Position numbers and translations under genes: made by a program. 64,000 nt of DNA from assembly GCA_020401865.1 (NCBI GenBank), contig JADCAS010000004.1, positions 558,001 through 622,000 of the forward strand, given 5' to 3'. The notes beneath the pieces are model-generated. The model made no database searches. It was given only the letters and a program-made list of their open reading frames with translations, and was not told the DNA's origin. The stretch comes from Phenylobacterium sp. GTDB lineage: Bacteria > Pseudomonadota > Alphaproteobacteria > Caulobacterales > Caulobacteraceae. Positions 1-8,659 of this stretch are shown piece after piece (the first letter of the stretch is position 1; each line of letters opens with the position of its first letter).

Positions 1-569
1 CTGTTGACGCAGACCAGGGCCCCCACGGCGCCGTCCGCCGAGAGGAGGGAGGCCGAGCCGGTCCCGCCCTTCAGGCCCCCCGCCGCCGCGCCATAGCCGG
101 CGCCGGCCGTGCCGAGGTCGAAGTCCGGCCCTGCGCCGGCGCAGGCCCGGCGGCCCAGCTCGCGATAGGGCGGGTCCTCGCCCCAGGCCTTGTCGCCGCC
201 ATTGGCGAGGTCGAAGAGGATGGCCGCGGGCACGACGGGCGAAGGCGGGACGCCCGGCCGGTCGGCGAGGCGGAAGCCCCGGCCCCGGGCCCCCAGCCAG
301 GCGACGGCGCCGTCGGCGGCGGCGAGGCCCCAGACCGAGCCGCCGGACAGGACCACGGCGTCCACCGCCTCCACCAGGTTTTCGGGCGCCAGGGCGTCGG
401 TTTCCCGGGTGCCGGGGCCGCCGCCGCGCACATCCACGGCGCAGACCGCCCGGTCGTCGGGCAGGATCACCGTCACGCCTGTGCGGACCGCGACGTCCTG
501 CGCCTGGCCGACGGCGAGGCCGGGAACGTCAGTGATGAGGTTGCGGGGGCCGGGGACGGGCAGGCTCAT
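1..569 (-). CDS. P1 family peptidase (S58, DmpA/NylC type), 3' part outside the window
   Basis: The first 189 codons are in the window; the gene runs off the left edge. The start is the ATG at 569 (protein begins MSLPVPGPRN). Conserved family features are visible: the N-terminal 'TDVPGLAVGQ' strand, the 'DVRGGGPGTRETD' loop at about residues 46-58, 'VVLSGGSVWGLAAADG' at about 71-86, and a glycine-rich 'GTAGAGYGAAAGGLKGG' stretch near 150-166. P1/S58 enzymes are N-terminal nucleophile aminopeptidases or amidases that cleave themselves before a Ser or Thr. That cleavage site lies beyond the visible part, so activity cannot be judged. No signal peptide is seen. It is divergent from ggt, with about 85 bp between the starts. 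Confidence 0.85.
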   Translation of the reverse strand, partial: MSLPVPGPRNLITDVPGLAVGQAQDVAVRTGVTVILPDDRAVCAVDVRGGGPGTRETDALAPENLVEAVDAVVLSGGSVWGLAAADGAVAWLGARGRGFRLADRPGVPPSPVVPAAILFDLANGGDKAWGEDPPYRELGRRACAGAGPDFDLGTAGAGYGAAAGGLKGGTGSASLLSADGAVGALVCVN

Positions 570-653
570 GGCGCTCCTAGAACACCGGATGGCGTTCCTT
601 GTCCACGCGGTCGGGTCTATAGGTCAATTGGTTCCTGCGTCGTGAGGCCCCCC

Positions 654-2396
654 ATGCGTCCCTTCCTCCTGCTGAAGTCCGCCCTCCTGTCCGCCGCCGT
701 GCTGGCCCTGGCCCTGCCGGCCGCTCCGGCCTTGGCGCGGGAGGCGAAAGCTCCGGCGGCCGCTCCGGCGGCCAAGGCGAAGGAGACCGGCATGGTCGCC
801 GCCGCCCATCCCCTGGCGGTGGAGGCGGGCGTCTCGGTGCTGCGGCGCGGCGGCTCGGCGGTGGATGCGGCGGTGGCCGTGCAGGCCGCCCTGGGCCTGG
901 TGGAACCGCAGAGCTCGGGGATCGGCGGCGGGGCCTTCATCACCTATTACGACGCCAGGACCCGCAAGGTCACCGCCTACAACGGTCGCGAGACCGCGCC
1001 CATGGGCGCCTCGCCCGCCATGTTCCTGGGCCCTGAGGGCAAGCCCCTGTCCTTTGTCGACGCCGTGACCAGCGGACGGTCCACCGGCGTGCCCGGCGCC
1101 GTGGCCATGCTGCACATGGCCCAGAAGGCCCACGGGCGCCTGGCCTGGAAGGACCTCTTCACCGAGGCTGAAGCCTTGGCCGATCAGGGCTTCGCCGTCA
1201 CCCCGCGCCTCGCCGCCCTCGCCGCCCGGTCCGCCGCCTGGGGGCGCCAGCCCGACGCCATGGCCTATTTCACCAAGCCTGACGGCCAGCTGATCCAGGC
1301 CGGCGACATCCTCAAGAACCCGGCCTACGCCGCCACCCTGCGCAAGATCGCCGCCGAGGGCCCCGCCGCCCTGCTGGAAGGCGAGATCGCCGAGGCCATC
1401 GTGAAGCGTACGACCGAAGGCCCTCTGCCGGGAACTCTGACCCTCGCTGATCTGAAGGCCTACAAGCCCAAGGTCTCCGAGCCGGTCTGCCGCCCCTATC
1501 GCGTCTATGTGGTCTGCGTCCCGCCGGCGCCCTCGGGCGGACCCGCCGTGCTGATCGGCCTCGGCATCCTCGCCAACACCGAAATCGCCGCCCACGGCCC
1601 GGAGACGGTGCAGGGCTGGTACCTCTTCTCGCAGGCCAGCCGGCTGATGTACGCCGACCGCGACCGCTATTTCGGCGACCCGGACTTCGTCGACGTGCCG
1701 GTGCAGGGCCTTCTGGATCCCGCCTACCTCAAGGCCCGGGCGGCCCTGATCCCCCAGGGTGTCGCCGGCGCGCCCCCAGCGCCGGGCAAGCCCCGCGGGG
1801 CTGGCGTACGCGCGCCCGACGCCACGCAGGAGCCCGGTGGCACCACCCACTTCGTCATTGTCGACGGCGAGGGCAATGTCGTCTCCATGACTACCACCGT
1901 GGAAAGCCTCTTCGGCTCGGGTCGCATGGTCCACGGCTTCTTCCTGAACAACCAGCTGACCGACTTTTCCTTCTCGCCCACCGAGAAGGACGGGGTCCCG
2001 GCGGCCAACGCCGTGGCGCCCGGCAAGCGGCCGCGCTCCTCCATGGCCCCGGCCGTGGTGCTGGACCGCAAGGGCCGGTTCGTGGCCGCGGTGGGATCAC
2101 CCGGCGGGAACTCCATCCTGGCCTACAACCTCAAGGCCCTTGTGGGCGTGCTGGACTGGAAGCTCTCCATGCAGGAGGCGGTGGCCCTGCCCAACCTGAT
2201 CGCCCGGGGCGCTCCCTACATGTCGGAAGCGGCCAAGTTCCCTCCCGGCGTGGTCGAGGGCCTGGCGGCCCGGGGCGTGGTCCTGGTGGGCGCCGGCGGT
2301 GCCGAGGGCTCAGGCCTGCACGGGGTGATGGTGACGCCGCAGGGCCTGTCCGGCGGCGCCGATCCCCGCCGCGAGGGCGTGGCGCGCAAGCCCTGA
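654..2396 (+). CDS. ggt: Gamma-glutamyltransferase precursor
   Basis: A full-length GGT (580 aa from the ATG at 654; an in-frame GTG at 642 would add four residues). The N-terminus is a signal peptide ending in an Ala-rich stretch (ALPAAPALA), so the protein is exported. The family makes an inactive precursor that cuts itself before a Thr, giving a large and a small subunit. The cleavage and nucleophile motif GGTTHF is present at about residues 395-400, followed by the small-subunit motifs SSMAPAVVL and GSPGGN. The enzyme hydrolyses or transfers the gamma-glutamyl group of glutathione in the periplasm. It is convergent with lysK, with only 7 bp between the stops. Confidence 0.95.
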   Translation: MRPFLLLKSALLSAAVLALALPAAPALAREAKAPAAAPAAKAKETGMVAAAHPLAVEAGVSVLRRGGSAVDAAVAVQAALGLVEPQSSGIGGGAFITYYDARTRKVTAYNGRETAPMGASPAMFLGPEGKPLSFVDAVTSGRSTGVPGAVAMLHMAQKAHGRLAWKDLFTEAEALADQGFAVTPRLAALAARSAAWGRQPDAMAYFTKPDGQLIQAGDILKNPAYAATLRKIAAEGPAALLEGEIAEAIVKRTTEGPLPGTLTLADLKAYKPKVSEPVCRPYRVYVVCVPPAPSGGPAVLIGLGILANTEIAAHGPETVQGWYLFSQASRLMYADRDRYFGDPDFVDVPVQGLLDPAYLKARAALIPQGVAGAPPAPGKPRGAGVRAPDATQEPGGTTHFVIVDGEGNVVSMTTTVESLFGSGRMVHGFFLNNQLTDFSFSPTEKDGVPAANAVAPGKRPRSSMAPAVVLDRKGRFVAAVGSPGGNSILAYNLKALVGVLDWKLSMQEAVALPNLIARGAPYMSEAAKFPPGVVEGLAARGVVLVGAGGAEGSGLHGVMVTPQGLSGGADPRREGVARKP

Positions 2397-2407
2397 GCGG
2401 GGCTCAG
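2393..2407. terminator. Short palindrome across the ggt and lysK stop codons
   Basis: CTGAGC-GGG-GCTCAG is a perfect 6-bp stem. The TGA stop of ggt lies in the left arm and the TGA stop of lysK (TCA on this strand) in the right arm. There is no T-run, so it is at best a weak bidirectional terminator, or simply a result of compact convergent stops. Confidence 0.3.
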
Positions 2408-4098
2408 CCGGCCAGTTCGCCAGCCAGGGCCCGGTCGATCAGGCCCACCGTCCGGTCGAGGCCGAAGATGGCGGCGAAGGAGCCGAAGCGCGGGCCCTGG
2501 CTCTGCCCGAGCAGGACCTCGTAGAGGGCGCTGAACCACAGGCGCAGGGGCTCGAAGCCCGCCGCCTTGCCCGCCTCGTAGACCTCGGCCTGGATGAGTT
2601 CGGCGTCCTGGCAGCCTGCGGGCAGGGCGCGCAGGCGGGCGGCGAGGTCGGCCATGGCGGCGCGCTCGCGCGCGTCCGGCGCCCGGAACCGCTTGGCGGG
2701 CTTCACGAAGTCCTCGTAGTAGTGGATCGCATAGTCGGCCAGCCGGTCCAGCAGGGGCTGGCTGGCGGCATCCGCCCCCGGCATGTAGCGGGCGATGAAG
2801 CCCCACAGGATCTCCTTGGTCGAGGCGTCGGCCGCCGAGACCAGGTTCAGGAGCAGGGAGAAGGACAGGGGCGAGCCCGCCGCCGGCGGCGCGCCGGTGT
2901 GGACGTGCCAGGCCGGGTTGTCGATGGCCGGGGCGTTGGCCTCGGCGCTGACCCGGTTGTAGGCGTCCAGCTGCTGGAGGTACTCGTCCGTCGCCTTCGG
3001 GATGACGTCGAAATAGAGCCGCTTGGCCGACTTGGGCGACTGGTACATGTAATAGGCGAGGCTCTCGGGCGCGCCGTAGCGCAGCCACTCCTCCATGGTC
3101 AGGCCATTACCCTTGGACTTCGAGATCTTCTGGTTGTTCTCGTCCATGAAGAGCTCGTAGTGGAAGGCCTCCGGCGGCTCGCCGCCGAGGATCTTCGCCA
3201 CCTTGTTGGACACCCGCACGGAGTCCACCAGGTCCTTGCCGGACATCTCGTAGTCCACCCCCAGGGCCACCCAGCGGGCCGCCCAGTCCGGCCGCCACTG
3301 CAGCTTCACCCGGCCGCCGGTCACCGGGGTCTCGGTCAGGGTCCCGTCCTCGTCGCGGAAGACGATGGTCCCGGCCTCGACATGGCGCTCCAGAGTGGGG
3401 ACCTGCAGGACCCGGCCGGTCTTGGGGCTGATGGGCAGGAAGGGCGAGTAGGTGGCCCGCCGCTCCTCGCCCAGGGTGGGCAGCATGACCCCCTGGATGG
3501 CGTCGAAGCGCTCCAGCACCTTCAGGAGCACGGCGTCCAGCCGGCCGGACCTGTAGGTCTCGGTGGACGACATGAAGTCATAGTCGAAGCCGAAGCCATC
3601 GAGGAAGGCGCGCAGGCGGGCGTTGTTGTGGGCGCCGAAGCTCTCGTAGAGGCCGAAGGGGTCGCGGACGCTGGTCACCGGCTTGTCGCGGTCCAGCTCA
3701 AGCTGGTCGCGGTTGGGGACGTTGTCGGGGATCTTCCGGAAGCCGTCCATGTCGTCGGAGAAGACGATCAAGCGGGTGGGGATGGCCTCGCCCGTCAGGG
3801 CGCGGAAGGCGGTGCGCACCATGGTCGGCCGGGCGGCCTCGCCGAAGGTGCCCATGTGCGGCAGTCCCGAGGCGCCGTAGCCGCACTGGAAGATGACGGG
3901 GTCGCGCAGGGAAGGCAGGGCGGCGACGGCCTCGTCGGGGCGGCCCTGGGCCAGCAGGGCGGCGGCGAGGTCCCGGCCGGCGTCGTCGAGGCGCAGGCGC
4001 AGGATGCGGTCCAGCAGGAGGCGGGCCTGCTCGAAGGGCCAGGAGCGGGCCTCGCGGGCGGGCAGGGCGAGCCGGGACAGGTCGGTGCGAACGGACAT
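2404..4098 (-). CDS. lysK: Lysine--tRNA ligase, class I
   Basis: A class I lysyl-tRNA synthetase (564 aa), unrelated to the class II LysS of E. coli; class I LysRS is typical of archaea, spirochaetes and many alphaproteobacteria. It charges tRNA-Lys in the cytoplasm. The HIGH-type motif is HMGT at residues 81-84, within GASGLPHMGTFGE. The KMSKS-type motif is KISKSK at 324-329. The C-terminal third fits the helical anticodon-binding region. The ATG at 4098 gives the expected N-terminus. No class II copy is seen nearby. The long open frame on the opposite strand over this gene is a high-GC shadow. Confidence 0.95.
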   Translation of the reverse strand: MSVRTDLSRLALPAREARSWPFEQARLLLDRILRLRLDDAGRDLAAALLAQGRPDEAVAALPSLRDPVIFQCGYGASGLPHMGTFGEAARPTMVRTAFRALTGEAIPTRLIVFSDDMDGFRKIPDNVPNRDQLELDRDKPVTSVRDPFGLYESFGAHNNARLRAFLDGFGFDYDFMSSTETYRSGRLDAVLLKVLERFDAIQGVMLPTLGEERRATYSPFLPISPKTGRVLQVPTLERHVEAGTIVFRDEDGTLTETPVTGGRVKLQWRPDWAARWVALGVDYEMSGKDLVDSVRVSNKVAKILGGEPPEAFHYELFMDENNQKISKSKGNGLTMEEWLRYGAPESLAYYMYQSPKSAKRLYFDVIPKATDEYLQQLDAYNRVSAEANAPAIDNPAWHVHTGAPPAAGSPLSFSLLLNLVSAADASTKEILWGFIARYMPGADAASQPLLDRLADYAIHYYEDFVKPAKRFRAPDARERAAMADLAARLRALPAGCQDAELIQAEVYEAGKAAGFEPLRLWFSALYEVLLGQSQGPRFGSFAAIFGLDRTVGLIDRALAGELAG

Positions 4099-4229
4099 GA
4101 GGGGGCGTTAGCCTTCCTTGGCGGCGGCCTCAAGCCTGCAGCGCGCCGGAGGCGCCTTGCGGAGCGCGCCGAAACGGGCATGAAGTCGACCCTCAGCGCG
4201 CCAGAGTCCCGCGCGTCCGGAGCCCGCCC

Positions 4230-5270
4230 ATGCCATCCGCCCGCCTCGCCCTTGTTCTCGCCGCCGGTCTCATCCTGGCCGCCTGCCAGCCCCAGGCGCC
4301 CGAGGGCCCGCCGCCGGGGACGGTGCGCTTCTCCATCATGTCCACAGAGAACATCCAGGCCGCCCAGGGCGCCTGGACCCCCTTCCTGGCCGACATGGAG
4401 AAGGCCACGGGCCTGAAGATCGAGCCCTTCTACGGGACCAACTACACCGCCCTGATCGAAGCGATGCGCTTCAAGCAGACCGACGTGGGCTGGTTCACCA
4501 ACCAGTCGGGCCTGGAGGCCGTGCGCCGGTCCGGCGGCGAGGTCTTCGCCCGGACCACCAAGCCCGAGGGCCCCGACGGCTACCAGGCCCTGATCGTGGT
4601 GAAGAAGGGATCGGGTCTGACCCTGGACCGCATCCTCGCCTGCGACCGGACGCTGGACTTCGCCATGGGCGACGCCAAGTCGACCTCGGGGACGCTCGCC
4701 CCCATGACCTGGCTGTTCGGTCCGCGCAACATCCGCCCGGAGACCTGCTTCAAGACCGTCCGCAGCGCCAACCACGAGGCCAATCTCTTCGCCGTGGCCA
4801 TGGGCCAGCTGGATGCGGCCACCAACAACTCCCAGTCCATCGCCCGGCTCGCGGACCAGAAGACCGAAGCGGCGCAGAAGACCGTGGCGGCCATCGAGGT
4901 GGTCTGGCGCTCGCCCACCCTGCCCGAGGACCCGATGATCTGGCGCAAGGACCTGGACCCGGCCCTGAAGGCCAAGATCCGCGACTTCGTCCTGGCCTAC
5001 GGTGTGGGCGACAGCGACGAGGCGAAGCGGCAGCGGGAGGTCATGCGCGCCATCCAGACCGGCCCCTTCAAGCCCGCCGACGACACCCACCTCCTGCCCG
5101 TGCGCGAGATGGAGGCCTCGGCGGCCCTCATCGACGCGCGCAACCGCAAGGACGCCGCCGCGGAGGCGAAGGCGAAGGCCGACCTCGGCCAGGTCCACGC
5201 CGAGCAGAAGGCCCTGGTGGCGCGGAAAGACGGCCGACCCCTCCGGCCCGGGGCTGGCGCCCCGGCCTAA
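4230..5270 (+). CDS. PhnD-type phosphate/phosphonate-binding lipoprotein, orphan
   Basis: A 346-aa substrate-binding protein of the PhnD (phosphate/phosphite/phosphonate) family. A lipoprotein signal is clear, with lipobox LAAC and Cys19, so it should be anchored on the periplasmic side of the inner membrane. Family features include STENIQ after the signal, the [17 protein letters not shown] segment, DVGWF, and [12 protein letters not shown] at the anion-binding Ser/Thr loop. The last 50 or so residues are Ala/Lys/Glu-rich and probably helical, longer than usual. A GGAG sits 7 nt before the ATG. No phnC or phnE transporter genes are adjacent, so its partner and true ligand are unknown. It overlaps the convergent thioesterase by 4 bp. 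Confidence 0.85.
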   Translation: MPSARLALVLAAGLILAACQPQAPEGPPPGTVRFSIMSTENIQAAQGAWTPFLADMEKATGLKIEPFYGTNYTALIEAMRFKQTDVGWFTNQSGLEAVRRSGGEVFARTTKPEGPDGYQALIVVKKGSGLTLDRILACDRTLDFAMGDAKSTSGTLAPMTWLFGPRNIRPETCFKTVRSANHEANLFAVAMGQLDAATNNSQSIARLADQKTEAAQKTVAAIEVVWRSPTLPEDPMIWRKDLDPALKAKIRDFVLAYGVGDSDEAKRQREVMRAIQTGPFKPADDTHLLPVREMEASAALIDARNRKDAAAEAKAKADLGQVHAEQKALVARKDGRPLRPGAGAPA

Positions 5271-5677
5271 TCCTCGGCCAGGGTGAAGTGTCCGCGCAGG
5301 GCGGCGACGGGCTGGCTGCGGGCCTCCTGCCAGGCCTCGACCTGGACGTTGGCGACGCGCCGGCCGACCTTGCGCAGGTCGGCGCGGGCGAAGGTGGTCA
5401 TGGGCCGGCCCGGACGCAGGTACTCGATGGTGATGTCCAGGGTCCTGGGTTTGCGGTCCGCGGGCTGGGTCAGGGTCAGCTGCGCCAGGGCGGTGGTTTC
5501 CAGGAAAGCGCCGAGGACCCCTCCGTGCAGGGACGGCAGGAGGGTGTTGCCGATGAGGTGGGGCGAGAAGGGCAGGACGCCGGTCACCTCGTCGCCGGCC
5601 AGCTCGGCGGTCATGCCGAGGAACCGCAGGTAGGGCGAACGGGCCAGGAAGGCCTGGAGCTGATCCTCGCGGGTCAT
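5267..5677 (-). CDS. PaaI family hotdog thioesterase (HGG present)
   Basis: A 136-aa single hotdog-domain protein of the PaaI/YbgC-like acyl-CoA thioesterase group. The catalytic-loop motif LHGGV is at about residues 50-54, with Glu (FLETTA) where many relatives have Asp. The C-terminal strands end in ALRGHFTL. The natural acyl-CoA substrate cannot be told from sequence. Its start overlaps the stop of the gene upstream (5674-6129) by 4 bp (ATGA), so the two hotdog proteins are translationally coupled and probably one transcript. Confidence 0.85.
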   Translation of the reverse strand: MTREDQLQAFLARSPYLRFLGMTAELAGDEVTGVLPFSPHLIGNTLLPSLHGGVLGAFLETTALAQLTLTQPADRKPRTLDITIEYLRPGRPMTTFARADLRKVGRRVANVQVEAWQEARSQPVAALRGHFTLAED

Positions 5678-6129
5678 CCGGCGGCTCCCGTCCCGGGCGC
5701 CGGCGCGCCAGACAGCATGAAGGCCGCCTGGGCGGTGGCGATGGGGTCCGCCGGGTCGTTGTCCCAGGCGTGGGCCCGGACGAAGGCCACCGCGCCGGTC
5801 ATGGCGTAGCAGTGGGCCTCCACGCTGACCCCCGAGCGGGGTGCGGGGGGCCGCAGGAAGTCGATCCGCAGGTCCAGGGTGGCGGTCGGCAGGCGCTGCT
5901 GCCGGGCGGCGGTAATGGCCATGCCGCAGCAGTGGTCGATGATCGAGGTGACCACGCCGGAGGCGAGCGATCCCCCTTCCACATCCGCCGTGAGGTCCTC
6001 GCGCCAGGGCACGTGCATCACTCCGCGGGCGTCGCCGGCGGAGACCATGCTGAAGCCGAGGGCCGCGGCCTGCGGGACTGTGGTCGCCATGGCGGCGGCG
6101 GCTTCAAGATTGGGATTGGGATCGCTCAT
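5674..6129 (-). CDS. PaaI family hotdog protein lacking the HGG histidine
   Basis: A 151-aa hotdog-fold protein, first gene of a two-gene operon with 5267-5677. The fold is recognisable from the region LASGVVTSIIDHCCGMA and the later strands TATLDLRIDFLRP. Where relatives carry His-Gly-Gly, this protein has Ala-Ser-Gly, although the Asp of the helix (IIDH) is kept. It may have low activity alone, act through other residues, or pair with its neighbour, which has the HGG. No signal peptide or membrane segment is seen. Confidence 0.8.
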   Translation of the reverse strand: MSDPNPNLEAAAAMATTVPQAAALGFSMVSAGDARGVMHVPWREDLTADVEGGSLASGVVTSIIDHCCGMAITAARQQRLPTATLDLRIDFLRPPAPRSGVSVEAHCYAMTGAVAFVRAHAWDNDPADPIATAQAAFMLSGAPAPGTGAAG

Positions 6130-6171
6130 ACCTTCCGTTTGCAGTGACGGAAGGAACGGGTCAATGCGCTG

Positions 6172-6690
6172 TCAGTCCGCTGCGACCTCGGCGGTGAGGA
6201 AGGCGAAAAGGTCGCCGCCCGGGAAGAGGAGGCTGCGCACCCCCGCCCGGCGGCCGGCCTCCAGGTCGATGGCCTTGTCCCCGACCATGACCGAGCGGGT
6301 GGCGTCCACAGGCCAGTCGGCCATGGCGCGCAGAAGCATGCCGGGGTTGGGCTTGCGGTCCGGCGGGTCGGGGTGACGATAGCGGTCCTGGAGGGCCTCG
6401 GGATGGAGGGGGCAGTGATAGAAGGCGTCGATCCGCGCACCCGCCGCCGCCAGCTCCTCGGTCATCCGGGCGTGCAAGGCGTGGACGTCGTCCTCCGAAT
6501 AGTAGCCCCGCCCGACGCCGGACTGGTTGGTCACCACAAAGACCCACCAGTCGCGGGCGTTGAAGGCGGCCACCGCCTCCCGGGCGCCGGGGATCCAGCA
6601 GAAGTCCTCCCACCGGTAGACATAGCCGCGGTCCTCGTTGAGGACGCCGTCGCGGTCTAGGAACAGGGCGGGCCGGGGCAGTCGGGTCAC
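6172..6690 (-). CDS. HAD-family phosphatase, GmhB/HisB-N type
   Basis: A HAD phosphatase (172 aa from the GTG at 6690) related to D-glycero-manno-heptose 1,7-bisphosphate 7-phosphatase and the N-terminal domain of HisB. Motif I is [11 protein letters not shown], motif [13 protein letters not shown], the Lys is in RKPNPGM, and motif IV is [12 protein letters not shown]. The zinc loop of GmhB (C-x-H then C-x-C) is only half present: CPLH is kept, but the second pair is Pro and Asp in DPPDRKP. A longer in-frame start at 6789 would overlap the divergent ABC gene and lacks family similarity, so I used the GTG. No other heptose genes are nearby; the substrate is uncertain. Confidence 0.8.
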   Translation of the reverse strand: MTRLPRPALFLDRDGVLNEDRGYVYRWEDFCWIPGAREAVAAFNARDWWVFVVTNQSGVGRGYYSEDDVHALHARMTEELAAAGARIDAFYHCPLHPEALQDRYRHPDPPDRKPNPGMLLRAMADWPVDATRSVMVGDKAIDLEAGRRAGVRSLLFPGGDLFAFLTAEVAAD

Positions 6691-6780
6691 GCGGGGCAGT
6701 CTAGCGGCCTTCCTGGCGTCTGGCGATTTCCCTTCTGCGTCCGCCGTCCTATGTTCGGTCGAACCCCAGCGGAGCCCCCA

Positions 6781-8592
6781 GTGACGCACACGCCCCCGAG
6801 CCCCGTCCTGACGATCAAGGACCTGCGCATCGATTTCCAGACCCGGGACGGGTCCGTGCCGGCGGTGCGCGGGGTCTCACTTGAAGTCCGCCCCGGGGAG
6901 ACGCTGGGCGTGGTCGGCGAAAGCGGCTCGGGCAAGAGCCAGACCTTCATGGCGGTCATGGGCCTGCTGGCGGCCAACGGCCGGGCGACCGGGTCGGTCT
7001 GCTTCGAGGGGCGAGAGATCCTCGGCGCCCCCAAAACCGTGCTCAACAGTGTCCGGGGCGCCGGCATGGGGATGATCTTCCAGGACCCCCTGACCGCCCT
7101 GACCCCTCACCTGCGGATCGGCGACCAGCTGGGCGAGCCCCTGCGTCGGGCCCGCGGCCTGTCGGCCCGCGACGCGCGCGCCGAGGCCCTGCGCTGGCTG
7201 GAGCGGGTGCGGATACCGGACGCCGCCCGGCGGATGGACCAGTACCCGCACGAACTGTCCGGAGGCATGCGCCAGAGGGTGATGATCGCCGGCGCCATGG
7301 CCTGCGCGCCCCGGCTGCTGATCGCTGACGAGCCCACCACGGCCCTCGACGTGACCGTCCAGGCCGAGATCCTCGACCTGATGGAGGAACTGACCCGGGA
7401 GAGTGGGACAGGGCTCGTCCTGATTACCCATGACATGGGCGTGGTGGCGCGCCTCGCCGACCGGGTCTGCGTGATGAAGGACGGCGCCTACGTAGAAGCT
7501 GGATCCGCCGCCGAGGTCTTCGCCAGGCCGCAGACAGACTACGCCCGGAACCTGCTGGAGGCCGCGCCCAGGCTGGACCGGCCCGATCGCCGGGGCCGCC
7601 CCACCCCGGCGCCCGTCGCCCCCGATGCGGCCCTGGTGGTCCGCGGGGAGGAGGTGAAGGTCTGGTTCCCCGTGCGCCGGGGCCTGTTCGGCCGGCGGGC
7701 TGACCTGCGGGCCGTGGACGGGGTCAGCCTGGAGATTCGGCAGGGCGAGACCCTGGGCGTCGTCGGCGAGAGCGGCTGCGGCAAGTCGACCCTCTCGCGG
7801 GCGGTGCTGAGGCTGATCCCGCGAACCGGCGGCGCGGTCACCGTGCTGGGCCGGGACATTCCCGAGACCGACCGGGAGGCCCTGCGCGCCGCCCGACGGG
7901 ACCTGCAGATCGTCTTCCAGGACCCCCTGGCCAGCCTCGACCCCCGCATGCCGGTAGGCGACTCCATCGCCGAGCCCCTGGGGGTGTTCCGTCCCGACCT
8001 CGACCGGCGCGCCCGGGAAGCCGAGGTCCGCGCCATGATGACGCGGGTCGGCCTGTCCGGAGACCTGATCAACCGCTACCCCCACGAGCTGTCCGGGGGG
8101 CAGAACCAGAGGGTCGGCATCGCCCGGGCCATGATCCTGCGGCCCAGGGTGGTGGTCTGCGACGAGGCGGTCTCGGCCCTCGACGTGTCGATCCGCGCCC
8201 AGATCATCGACCTGCTGATTGACCTTCAGCACGAGTTCGGCATGGCGATGATGTTCATCAGCCACGACCTGGCCGTGGTGCGGGAGATCAGCCACCGGGT
8301 CATGGTCCTGTACCTGGGCCGCGTGGTGGAGCAAGCGCCGGCGGACCGGATCTTCGCCGACGCGCGGCACCCCTACACCCAGGCCCTCCTGTCCGCGGCC
8401 CTGATCCCCGACCCGGCCGTTGAGCGGCGACGGCCCCGGGTGCGCCTCACCGGGGAGCTTCCCAGCCCCCTGGACCCCGAGGGCGCCCTGCGCTTCCTGC
8501 CCTCCCGCCGGGGGGAGTCCCCCCCGTACCGGCCCCAGCTGACGGAAGTGGCCCCAGGCCACTGGGTCAGCGAATTCGATCCCCCCGCCTGA
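6781..8592 (+). CDS. Fused double-ATPase ABC transporter protein (oligopeptide/YejF type)
   Basis: Two nucleotide-binding domains of the DppD/DppF (OppDF) class in one chain, as in YejF. Domain 1 has Walker A GESGSGKS (starting near residue 46), signature LSGGMRQR and Walker [13 protein letters not shown]. Domain 2 has Walker A GESGCGKS, signature LSGGQNQR and [11 protein letters not shown]. Each domain ends in a peptide-transporter C-terminal region ([10 protein letters not shown] in the second). The start is probably the GTG at 6781, preceded by GGAG; an ATG at 6751 would add ten residues. No permease or binding-protein genes lie next to it, so it must work with subunits encoded elsewhere. 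Confidence 0.9.
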   Translation: MTHTPPSPVLTIKDLRIDFQTRDGSVPAVRGVSLEVRPGETLGVVGESGSGKSQTFMAVMGLLAANGRATGSVCFEGREILGAPKTVLNSVRGAGMGMIFQDPLTALTPHLRIGDQLGEPLRRARGLSARDARAEALRWLERVRIPDAARRMDQYPHELSGGMRQRVMIAGAMACAPRLLIADEPTTALDVTVQAEILDLMEELTRESGTGLVLITHDMGVVARLADRVCVMKDGAYVEAGSAAEVFARPQTDYARNLLEAAPRLDRPDRRGRPTPAPVAPDAALVVRGEEVKVWFPVRRGLFGRRADLRAVDGVSLEIRQGETLGVVGESGCGKSTLSRAVLRLIPRTGGAVTVLGRDIPETDREALRAARRDLQIVFQDPLASLDPRMPVGDSIAEPLGVFRPDLDRRAREAEVRAMMTRVGLSGDLINRYPHELSGGQNQRVGIARAMILRPRVVVCDEAVSALDVSIRAQIIDLLIDLQHEFGMAMMFISHDLAVVREISHRVMVLYLGRVVEQAPADRIFADARHPYTQALLSAALIPDPAVERRRPRVRLTGELPSPLDPEGALRFLPSRRGESPPYRPQLTEVAPGHWVSEFDPPA

Positions 8593-8659
8593 CGCCGGGA
8601 CGCTTTCCCTTTTCCGGCGGAGCGACTAGGGAAGACCCCCTGAAAGTCGCAGGTCCGCC

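Noticed and set aside
2722..4416. 564-codon frame opposite lysK extending into the PhnD gene
   Set aside because: Shadow of LysRS, whose catalytic motifs are intact on the other strand.
6877..8562. 561-codon frame opposite the ABC ATPase
   Set aside because: No motifs; the sense strand has two complete ATPase domains.
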